Shown here: positions 1-5,313 of the stretch, piece after piece
How the letters are laid out: each line of letters opens with the position of its first letter
How positions within the stretch are numbered: the stretch's first letter is position 1
Assembly (NCBI GenBank): GCA_035631655.1
Contig: DASQIH010000182.1
Location: 1-7,833 of the forward strand
Direction of reading: 5' to 3'
Source: Gp1-AA122 sp035631655
Lineage (GTDB): Bacteria > Acidobacteriota > Terriglobia > Terriglobales > Acidobacteriaceae
DNA: 7,833 nucleotides
The notes under the pieces: generated by a model
The model's input: the letters and a program-made list of their open reading frames with translations, nothing else
The model's database searches: none
What the model was told of the DNA's origin: nothing
Program-made: the position numbers and the translations under genes

Positions 1-10
1 TCTGCAATCT

Positions 11-760
11 TCAATACTTCACGATCGCGGCAAACGATTTCGGATCCAGGCTGGCTCCGCCGACCAGTGCCCCGTCGATCTCTTCTTCAGACATCAGAGC
101 TTTGGCGTTCTCCGGCTTAACCGAACCACCGTAGAGGATTCTTATATTCCTTGCCAATTCGTCTCCAAGCGCCTTGCCGACTTCGCTCCGGATCAGCCCA
201 TGCGCCTCTGCCGCCATTTGTGGTGTGGCAGTTTTTCCCGTGCCGATTGCCCATATCGGCTCGTAAGCGATTACCAGCTTTGCCGCTTTCCTTCCCGAAA
301 GCTTGTGAAAAGCGCGCACGCACTGCCGCCGCAGCACATCGTCGGTCAACCCAGCCTCGCGCTCTTCCAGGACCTCACCTACGCACACGATGGGCGTGAG
401 CCCGGCTTCCAGCGCCGCTTTGAGCTTGAGATTGACAGTGTCGTCGGTTTCCCCGAAGTATTGGCGCCGTTCCGAATGTCCAATGATGACGTGGGTGCAG
501 CCCAGCCCCAGAAGCATAGTGGGCGAAATTTCCCCTGTGAAAGCCCCTTCTTTTTCCCAGTAAAGGTCCTGGCCACCGATAGCCACATTGGATCCCTTTG
601 CCACCTCCGTCGCCGCCGGCAGATCGATGAAAGGGGGGCACACAGCAATCTCATCTCGATCGTGCCCGGCCACCATGGGCAGGAGCTCGTGGAAGAAGGC
701 GCTAGTCTGGTCGGGAGTCTTATACATCTTCCAATTGGCGGCAATCAGCTTCTTTCTCAT
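11..760 (-). CDS. tpiA: Triosephosphate isomerase
   Basis: This cytosolic glycolytic enzyme interconverts dihydroxyacetone phosphate and glyceraldehyde 3-phosphate. The 249-residue product is full length for the family, a single TIM barrel. Visible catalytic residues are N9 and K11 in the N-terminal AANWKM motif, H95 in IIGHSERR, and E167 in AYEPIWAIGTGK, which begins the mobile loop 6. The phosphate-binding segments YGGSVKPEN (about 210-218) and GALVGGASL (about 230-238) are intact. The ATG overlaps the TGA of the upstream macrodomain gene as ATGA, so translation is probably coupled; only a weak AAGAG lies upstream as ribosome-binding site. It is the last gene of the gapA-pgk-macro-tpiA cluster inside the window. 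The stop lies 10 bases from the left edge, so whether the operon continues (secG often follows tpiA in bacteria) cannot be seen. Identification is secure. Confidence 0.98.
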   Translation of the reverse strand: MRKKLIAANWKMYKTPDQTSAFFHELLPMVAGHDRDEIAVCPPFIDLPAATEVAKGSNVAIGGQDLYWEKEGAFTGEISPTMLLGLGCTHVIIGHSERRQYFGETDDTVNLKLKAALEAGLTPIVCVGEVLEEREAGLTDDVLRRQCVRAFHKLSGRKAAKLVIAYEPIWAIGTGKTATPQMAAEAHGLIRSEVGKALGDELARNIRILYGGSVKPENAKALMSEEEIDGALVGGASLDPKSFAAIVKY

Positions 761-1365
761 TGAGGGCTCTTTTCGATCTGGTATGAAGATGGATTCTGCT
801 CATGCAGCTTTTCTGCTGCGCGGGCAAAGGCTCGCAGAGTCGTGACGTCGAAAAGGACAAATCGAACATGATTGACGTGGGTACTGGACCGCAAAGCATC
901 GAGCACGGCCGTCACTGCGATCGGTGCAGCTTCATGCAGCGGGTAACCATAAGCGCCAGTCGAAATGGCAGGGAACGCCACAGACTTAACCGCATGCTCG
1001 TCGGCCACCCGGATCGATTCGTGATGACAACTCGCCAGTGTTGCTGCCTCGCCGCGACTACCGCCCCCATAGACTGGGCCCACAGTATGGACGACGTACT
1101 TAGTCGGCAGACGTCCGCCCGTGGTGATCACGGCCCTTCCGGCAGGCAGGCGGCCGATTTCGGCAACAATCCGTTTGCACTCGGCCAGGATCGCCGGACC
1201 TCCCGCGCGGTGAATCGCCCCGTCCACACCGCCTCCGCCCAGCAGCGACGAGTTGGCGGCGTTCACGATCGCGTCCGTCGTTTCTTTGGTGATGTCCGCC
1301 GGACCGTGGAACTCAACTGTCTTGCCGCCTTCCAGCAGCAGCCGAAGTGCGAAGTTACTCGCCAT
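757..1365 (-). CDS. MacroD-type macrodomain protein (O-acetyl-ADP-ribose deacetylase / ADP-ribosylhydrolase)
   Basis: Macrodomains of the MacroD/YmdB class bind ADP-ribose. They hydrolyse O-acetyl-ADP-ribose and remove mono-ADP-ribose from acidic residues of proteins. The 202-residue product is one macrodomain with a short C-terminal extension. It shows the ADP-ribose-binding D24-I-T, the signature VNAANSSLLGGGGVDGAIHR (about 34-53), a TVGPVYGGG segment (94-102), and the phosphate loop PAISTGAYGYP (132-142). N35 and D48 have the same 13-residue spacing as the catalytic N171 and D184 of human MacroD1, so an active hydrolase is expected. I chose the ATG at 1365 because it begins 1 base after the pgk stop and the protein then starts at the fold; an in-frame ATG at 1437 would overlap pgk by 71 bases and add residues unlike the family. 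Its stop overlaps the tpiA start. Lying between pgk and tpiA implies co-expression with glycolysis. The protein or metabolite target is unknown. Confidence 0.95.
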   Translation of the reverse strand: MASNFALRLLLEGGKTVEFHGPADITKETTDAIVNAANSSLLGGGGVDGAIHRAGGPAILAECKRIVAEIGRLPAGRAVITTGGRLPTKYVVHTVGPVYGGGSRGEAATLASCHHESIRVADEHAVKSVAFPAISTGAYGYPLHEAAPIAVTAVLDALRSSTHVNHVRFVLFDVTTLRAFARAAEKLHEQNPSSYQIEKSPQ

Positions 1366-1366
1366 G

Positions 1367-2572
1367 TCACTTCTTGTCCGTGAGTGCTTCCACTCCGGGC
1401 AGCTTCTTGCCTTCCAGAAATTCCAGGGAAGCTCCACCCCCGGTAGAGATGTGGGTCATCTTGTCGGCCAGTCCGGAAGCGTGCACCGCCGCTACCGAAT
1501 CTCCGCCGCCCACGATCGACGTCGCGCCCCCGTTATCCGCGATCGCAGCGGCAATCTTGAACGTGCCCTTAGCGAACGGAGAGACTTCGAACACCCCCAT
1601 CGGTCCGTTCCAAACGATGGTGCGCGCCGTTGAGATCTCCTCCACAAACAACTCGATGGTCTTAGGCCCGATGTCGAGTGCCATCATTTGATCGGGAATA
1701 TGAGTTACGGTCTTGGTGATCGCATTCGCATCCGGCTTTTCCGCCACCACGTGGTCCACCGGCAAGAGGAATTTCATCTTGCGGGACTTCGCCTGCTCCA
1801 AAAGCTGGCGCGCGAGTTGCACCTTGTCAGCCTCGACCAGCGACTTCCCAACCGATTCGCCTTTCTCCTTAAGGAAGGTGTAGGCCATACCGCCGCCGAT
1901 AATAAGCGCGTCAACTTTGGTCATCAAATTCTGAATGACGCCAATCTTGTCGCTCACCTTGGCGCCACCCAGGATAGCCACAAACGGATGCTCCGGATTG
2001 TGCAGCGCACGGCCCAGGTACTCAAGTTCCTTCTGCATTAGCAGGCCGGCCGCCGATTTCTGGACGAACTTGGTAATGCCTACCGTGGAAGCGTGCGCCC
2101 GATGCGCCGTCCCGAAGGCGTCGTTCACGTAGTACTCGGCTAAGTGAGCGAGTTGCTTAGAGAATTTCTCGTCGTTAGCTTCCTCTTCGGCATGAAAACG
2201 AAGATTTTCCAACAGAAGTGTCTGCCCTTTTTCCAGCTTGCCCGCCATCTCCTCGGCTTCTACGCCAATGCACTCCGGGCAGAAGCCGACGTTTTCCCCG
2301 CGCGCCAGCTCTTTATCCAGCAACATGCGCAGGCGCTCAGCCACGGGTTTCAGGCTCATTTTGGGATTTGGTTTGCCCTTGGGTCGTCCCAGGTGAGAAG
2401 CGACAATAAGCCGCGCCCCATGCCGCAGCGCGTACTCGATCGTAGGCAGAGTTTCACGGATGCGGGTGTCATCCATGACCCGGCCCCCGTCATCGAGGGG
2501 CACGTTGAAATCCACCCGCATAAAGATTCGGTGGTCGTTGACAGGAAGCTCTCGAATGGAAAGCTTGGACAT
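1367..2572 (-). CDS. pgk: Phosphoglycerate kinase
   Basis: This enzyme transfers phosphate from 1,3-bisphosphoglycerate to ADP, making ATP and 3-phosphoglycerate in the cytosol. The 401-residue product matches the usual bacterial length. The N-lobe shows the substrate-binding RVDFNVPL (19-26), a conserved DDTRIRETLPTI segment, and SHLGRPKG (59-66). The C-lobe carries the nucleotide-binding WNGPMGVFE, GGGDSVAAV and the C-terminal STGGGASLEFLEGK. The start at 2572 is supported by GAGGA (2579-2583) six bases upstream and by the family-like MSKLSI N terminus; an in-frame ATG at 2599 would lie inside the palindromic repeat and add nine residues of repeat translation. Its stop is 1 base before the macrodomain ATG. 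The 85-base spacer to gapA is almost wholly a hairpin repeat, which could set relative expression of the two genes. Confidence 0.98.
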   Translation of the reverse strand: MSKLSIRELPVNDHRIFMRVDFNVPLDDGGRVMDDTRIRETLPTIEYALRHGARLIVASHLGRPKGKPNPKMSLKPVAERLRMLLDKELARGENVGFCPECIGVEAEEMAGKLEKGQTLLLENLRFHAEEEANDEKFSKQLAHLAEYYVNDAFGTAHRAHASTVGITKFVQKSAAGLLMQKELEYLGRALHNPEHPFVAILGGAKVSDKIGVIQNLMTKVDALIIGGGMAYTFLKEKGESVGKSLVEADKVQLARQLLEQAKSRKMKFLLPVDHVVAEKPDANAITKTVTHIPDQMMALDIGPKTIELFVEEISTARTIVWNGPMGVFEVSPFAKGTFKIAAAIADNGGATSIVGGGDSVAAVHASGLADKMTHISTGGGASLEFLEGKKLPGVEALTDKK

Positions 2573-2583
2573 GGCTGGTCCTC
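2570..2583 (-). promoter_or_regulatory. Ribosome-binding site deciding the pgk start
   Basis: GAGGA (2579-2583) lies six bases before the ATG at 2570-2572. It abuts the palindromic repeat (2587-2653), so repeat folding in the mRNA could affect access of ribosomes to pgk. The upstream alternative ATG at 2599 has only repeat sequence before it. Confidence 0.7.
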
Positions 2584-2586
2584 GCG

Positions 2587-2653
2587 GTAGCGCCGGCATC
2601 TTGCCGGCTGTCGCGAGGGCATCCTGCCCTCGCTGGCGGGCCGACGGCGCTAC
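2587..2653. repeat. Three-armed palindromic intergenic repeat between gapA and pgk
   Basis: The outer arms GTAGCGCCG (2587-2595) and CGGCGCTAC (2645-2653) are perfect 9-base reverse complements. Inside are two further hairpins: GCCGGC-N5-GCCGGC (2592-2608, competing partly with the outer stem) and the perfect 8-bp stem GCGAGGGC (2613-2620) with GCCCTCGC (2626-2633) around a 5-base loop. The element begins 4 bases after the gapA stop and ends 14 bases before the pgk start, filling the spacer. From memory, similar 'GCCGGCATCTTGCCGGC' units occur as dispersed intergenic repeats in Acidobacteriota and some other phyla. I cannot show copy number from one window. Likely effects, by inference, are stabilising the gapA 3' end or partial termination between gapA and pgk; no T-run follows, so it is not a classical intrinsic terminator. 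Confidence 0.85.
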
Positions 2654-2657
2654 GGAA

Positions 2658-3668
2658 TTACAGGCCCTTGCTGCCGATGTAATTGATCAGGTCGCGCACG
2701 CGGCAGGAGTATCCCCATTCGTTGTCGTACCAGGAGATCACCTTGACGCAATTCCCCCCTACCACGCGAGTCATAGGAGCATCGACAATCGAAGACCGCG
2801 AATCGCCTTTGAAATCCGCCGATACCAGCTCATCCTGCTCGTATCCGAGGTAGCCCTTCAGCGGCCCGCTGTCGCTGGCTTTCTTCATTGCGGCATTGAC
2901 CTCCTCCGCCGAAGTCTTCTTTTCGACGAAAGCTACCAGGTCGACTACCGAAACATTGGGCGTAGGCACGCGCATGGCAAAGCCATCCAGCTTGCCCTTG
3001 AGTTCCGGAATCACCAGGTGCAGTGCCTTGGCTGCTCCCGTGGAAGTAGGAATCATCGAAACTGCCGCCGCCCGTGCACGCCTCAGGTCTTTGTGCGGAA
3101 AGTCGAGGATCACTTGGTCGTTGGTATAGGAGTGAATGGTCGTCATGGTGCCGCTGACAATCTTGAAGTTATCGTTCACCACCTTGGCAATCGGAGCCAG
3201 GCAGTTGGTCGTGCAGGAGGCGTTGGAAATGATGTGGTGCTTGCCCGCGTCGTACTTGTCCTGGTTGACGCCCAATACAATGGTGACGTCCTCATTCTTA
3301 GCCGGAGCCGTGATGATGATTTTCTTTACCGGCCCGCGCATGTGCTTCTTGGCATCATTAGCATCCGTGAAGCGGCCGGTAGACTCGATCACCACTTGCG
3401 CGCCCACAGAAGCCCAATCCAGCTGGGCCGGGTCTTTTTGCGCGAAGACCCGAATGCTCTTGTTGTCCACCTTGATGCAATCCTGCCCGGCGCTGATGTT
3501 GTGCGGCAGGTTGCCCAGAATGGAATCGTACTTGAGCAGATGCGCCAGCGTCTTGGGATCGGTCAAATCGTTAACGGCTACGAACTCGAGATTGGAATCA
3601 TTGATGGCGGTCCGGAAGATGTTGCGTCCGATACGCCCGAACCCGTTAATGCCTACCTTGATGGCCAT
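2658..3668 (-). CDS. gapA: Glyceraldehyde-3-phosphate dehydrogenase, type I (NAD-dependent)
   Basis: This enzyme oxidises glyceraldehyde 3-phosphate to 1,3-bisphosphoglycerate, reducing NAD+. The 336-residue product is full length. The N-terminal Rossmann domain has GINGFGRIGRN (6-16) and an acidic D34 in AVNDLTD, which favours NAD over NADP. The catalytic domain has nucleophile C152 in SNASCTTNC and general base H179 in TTIHSYTNDQ. The segment DFPHKDLRRARAA (from about 189) retains the proline typical of catabolic NAD-specific GapA rather than NADP-using GapB. The start at 3668 has an excellent GGAGG (3673-3677) four bases upstream. It is the first gene of the glycolytic cluster, and the 243-base region upstream is its probable promoter region. 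Identification is secure. Confidence 0.98.
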   Translation of the reverse strand: MAIKVGINGFGRIGRNIFRTAINDSNLEFVAVNDLTDPKTLAHLLKYDSILGNLPHNISAGQDCIKVDNKSIRVFAQKDPAQLDWASVGAQVVIESTGRFTDANDAKKHMRGPVKKIIITAPAKNEDVTIVLGVNQDKYDAGKHHIISNASCTTNCLAPIAKVVNDNFKIVSGTMTTIHSYTNDQVILDFPHKDLRRARAAAVSMIPTSTGAAKALHLVIPELKGKLDGFAMRVPTPNVSVVDLVAFVEKKTSAEEVNAAMKKASDSGPLKGYLGYEQDELVSADFKGDSRSSIVDAPMTRVVGGNCVKVISWYDNEWGYSCRVRDLINYIGSKGL

Positions 3669-3687
3669 ATTGCCTCCATAAATATGA

Positions 3688-3728
3688 GAACAGAATCAGA
3701 ATTGTTCCGATTGTCCAGGATAAACAAT
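3688..3728. promoter_or_regulatory. Clustered ATTGT/GAACA inverted repeats upstream of gapA (possible operator)
   Basis: The gapA leader contains GAACA (3688-3692) facing TGTTC (3703-3707), and ATTGT (3710-3714) facing ACAAT (3724-3728), with a direct repeat ATTGTTCC/ATTGTCC at 3701-3708 and 3710-3716. All lie 20-60 bases upstream of the gapA ATG, where a promoter and operator would be expected. I could not define a convincing -35/-10 pair here. The regulator is unknown and the repeats are short, so a chance arrangement is possible. Confidence 0.3.
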
Positions 3729-3764
3729 TGATGTTAGCAGGCGAATGGAGCGAGCCGCAAATAG

Positions 3765-3788
3765 CCAAGCAAGCTCGCGCAAGCTTGG
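3765..3788. repeat. Small imperfect palindrome (hairpin)
   Basis: CCAAGC (3765-3770) is complementary to GCTTGG (3783-3788), and a shifted pairing of CAAGCT with AGCTTG is also possible. It lies between the oxidoreductase gene and gapA, both on the minus strand. It could be a transcript-end hairpin, but no T-run follows on the minus strand. Confidence 0.35.
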
Positions 3789-3795
3789 AGTGGAT

Positions 3796-3875
3796 AGTGG
3801 TCAGTGGCCGGTTCAACTTCAATGAAGATTAATTACCGACCCATGTGCCACTGCCCACACTGGCCACTAGCCACT
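3796..3875. repeat. Inverted repeat with 14-base arms in the gapA upstream spacer
   Basis: AGTGGTCAGTGGCC (3796-3809) and GGCCACTAGCCACT (3862-3875) are reverse complements except for a central 2-base difference. They are separated by 52 bases. The right part also contains a further GCCACT-like unit (3848-3853), so the element is built from CCACT/AGTGG modules. It lies between the oxidoreductase stop and gapA. It could be a dispersed intergenic repeat or a long-range hairpin ending the oxidoreductase transcript. Confidence 0.6.
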
Positions 3876-3911
3876 TTGAAAGATCTCGCGTGTCCGCCGA
3901 TGATCTCACCT

Positions 3912-4271
3912 TCACCCCACTTCCAGCGCCATGAAGATGCTCTCCTTACTCCACAGAAAGGGTACCCTCATCAACCAATACTTCCGCTCCATAATCGTGC
4001 GAGCCCGCGGCCAATCTTCCCGAGGAAGAATCCGCGCCATAGCCGGAAATTCCGGGCCGGTGACCCTGCCGCGCAGGGTCGAAGGAGCAATCCGGACGTG
4101 GGGGTTATTACGGATCCGCTTCACCTTCCCCGACTTGGGATTGGTAAAGATATACAATTTGCCTTCCTCTTCAGCGAACCATACCGGCGTTCTCACGGGA
4201 ACACCGGTCTTTCGAAAGGTCGTAAGCGAAATGTATTTCTGGTTTTGCAACTCGGCGGGAATCGTGGACAT
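3912..4271 (-). CDS. PPOX-class split-barrel flavin/F420-dependent oxidoreductase
   Basis: The 119-residue product resembles small pyridoxamine-5'-phosphate-oxidase-like split-barrel proteins, in particular the subgroup annotated as PPOX-class F420-dependent oxidoreductases (Rv2061-like). Visible features are the first strands YISLTTFRKTGVPVRTPVWF (about 13-32), the KLYIFTNPKSGKVKRIRNNP stretch (38-57), which contributes to cofactor phosphate binding in this fold, and VRIAPSTLRGRVTG (59-72). Such proteins bind FMN, F420 or heme; the cofactor and substrate cannot be told from sequence alone. The start at 4271 gives the normal N terminus, but no Shine-Dalgarno is visible. A TAGAAT -10-like hexamer (4278-4283 on the minus strand) sits so close that a leaderless transcript is possible. 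It is divergent from the kinase-like gene and separated from gapA by a 243-base repeat-containing spacer. Confidence 0.88.
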   Translation of the reverse strand: MSTIPAELQNQKYISLTTFRKTGVPVRTPVWFAEEEGKLYIFTNPKSGKVKRIRNNPHVRIAPSTLRGRVTGPEFPAMARILPREDWPRARTIMERKYWLMRVPFLWSKESIFMALEVG

Positions 4272-4277
4272 GAAGCC

Positions 4278-4283
4278 ATTCTA
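4278..4283 (-). promoter_or_regulatory. Candidate -10 element (TAGAAT) of the PPOX-family gene
   Basis: TAGAAT on the minus strand ends six bases before the ATG at 4271, which would place the transcription start at or very near the start codon. No good -35 is found at 16-18 bases. Support is the hexamer match, the missing Shine-Dalgarno, and use of the same hexamer in the well-formed tRNA-Gln promoter. Confidence 0.3.
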
Positions 4284-4292
4284 TCGGGTAAA

Positions 4293-4310
4293 GACGCGGC
4301 TTGCCGCATC
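4293..4310. repeat. Hairpin in the divergent intergenic region
   Basis: GACGCGGC (4293-4300) and GCCGCATC (4303-4310) pair with one mismatch around a very short loop, the core being GCGGC/GCCGC. It lies in the 106-base region between the divergent PPOX and kinase-like starts. It may be a binding site for a shared regulator or a chance palindrome. Confidence 0.35.
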
Positions 4311-4377
4311 TGCTAGTCAGACTCTTCCAGAGTTACCCACATTGCCCAACACCGCGCCGGTATGTTACAAGCCATTC

Positions 4378-5253
4378 ATGCGCAAATGGATGCGTGAGCG
4401 CCTGAAGCGTCGCAAGCAGAAGACGCAAGAACCACCCCCACCCCCAGATTCCAGCCAGGCTCCTCTGCAGCCAGCTTATTTCGAGTCGGAAGCTTCCACT
4501 CCTCAAGAAACAAGCAGCGAGCCGGAAAATCAATCGCAACCAGAACCGTCCCCCGAGCCGACGTCGGTGCGATCGGCGCCACGGGCTGATGAATCCCGCC
4601 AGGATGTTGGCCAAGCGACTACTCGCCGCCGCCGCCGGCGAGGCAGAGGTGGCCGGGGGCGTGGCGGAGCAAAACCGCAACCACCGCCAACCCCGCTGCA
4701 ACCTACTCTCCTACGCGAAGCCGAGCCTACCGTTGCCCAGCCTGCCGCTCCTGCCAGACCGGTAACGCCCTCTGCGCCGCACGCCCCCAGGGGTGTGGTC
4801 GTGCTGGCGATCGGCTTACCCGGCTCCGGCAAGAGTTCCTGGTTCAAGCGCCACAACATCACGCCACTTTCCAGCGACCTGCTGCGCAGCCTGCTTTTTG
4901 ACGACGCCACCGAGCAACGTTTCCAGGACCTGGTATTCTCAAATCTCCGCTCGATGTTAAAAGCGCGCCTGATCGCCCGCCGTCCCATGAACTACGTGGA
5001 CGCAACCAACCTGTCTCCCCATGAGCGGCACACCTGGATCAAGATGGCGCGGGATTATGGCTACGAGGTTCACGCTGTCTTCTTTGACGTTCCGGTCGAA
5101 ATCTGCATAGAGCGCAATCAGCGCCGCCAACGCGTGGTTCCGCGGGACGTGATGCAGCGCATGGCCTCCAAACTGCGCCCACCCACCTTTGAGGAAGGCT
5201 TTGCCAAGATCACCATGGTGAGGGTGAAAAAGAAAGGGGAGGAAACAGGGTAG
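4378..5253 (+). CDS. P-loop polynucleotide-kinase-like protein with Arg/Gly-rich disordered N-terminal half
   Basis: The 291-residue product has two parts. Residues 1-138 are low complexity: a basic start (MRKWMRERLKRRKQK), a Pro/Ser/Glu/Gln-rich stretch, then an RG block at 83-97 (six Arg followed by GRGGRGRGG), then more Pro/Ala. Residues 139-291 form a P-loop kinase domain of the AAA_33/polynucleotide kinase type. It has Walker A GLPGSGKS (146-153), SSDLLRSLLF (165-174) where the substrate-binding acidic residue lies in this family, NYVDATNLSPHER (205-217), and an ERNQRR lid (245-250). Known relatives phosphorylate RNA or DNA 5' ends or small molecules; the RG block suggests nucleic-acid binding (inference). 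I chose the ATG at 4378 because the longer frame would run through the divergent gene; no Shine-Dalgarno is visible, and an alternative ATG lies at 4390. The sugar dehydrogenase follows after 57 bases on the same strand. Substrate is unknown. Confidence 0.85.
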   Translation: MRKWMRERLKRRKQKTQEPPPPPDSSQAPLQPAYFESEASTPQETSSEPENQSQPEPSPEPTSVRSAPRADESRQDVGQATTRRRRRRGRGGRGRGGAKPQPPPTPLQPTLLREAEPTVAQPAAPARPVTPSAPHAPRGVVVLAIGLPGSGKSSWFKRHNITPLSSDLLRSLLFDDATEQRFQDLVFSNLRSMLKARLIARRPMNYVDATNLSPHERHTWIKMARDYGYEVHAVFFDVPVEICIERNQRRQRVVPRDVMQRMASKLRPPTFEEGFAKITMVRVKKKGEETG

Positions 5254-5300
5254 AATACGTACACTTCCCACCGCGGTCCTTTCGTCAAATTCGCCGACAC

Positions 5301-5313
5301 GAGGTTGCGCATG
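5301..5313 (+). promoter_or_regulatory. Ribosome-binding site deciding the sugar dehydrogenase start
   Basis: GAGG (5301-5304) lies six bases before the ATG at 5311. A TTG at 5305 is in frame two codons upstream but directly abuts the GAGG, leaving no spacing, so the ATG is preferred. Confidence 0.7.

Noticed and set aside
200..763. Plus-strand open frame of 187 codons opposite tpiA
   Set aside because: It is fully antisense to tpiA, which has all catalytic motifs; no family resemblance.
1366..1437. Longer macrodomain start at 1437
   Set aside because: It would overlap pgk by 71 bases and add residues not typical of the family; the ATG at 1365 sits 1 base after the pgk stop.
2573..2599. Longer pgk start at 2599
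   Set aside because: The extra nine residues are translated from the palindromic repeat and spacer; the ATG at 2572 has its own ribosome-binding site and gives the normal Pgk N terminus.
2460..3731. Long (423-codon) plus-strand open frame opposite gapA
   Set aside because: It lies antisense to the clearly real gapA and across the repeat; its translation shows no recognisable family, and such shadow frames are expected in GC-rich coding DNA.
3931..4377. N-terminal extension of the kinase-like frame back to 3931
   Set aside because: It would run antisense through the whole PPOX-family gene; the added residues resemble no domain.
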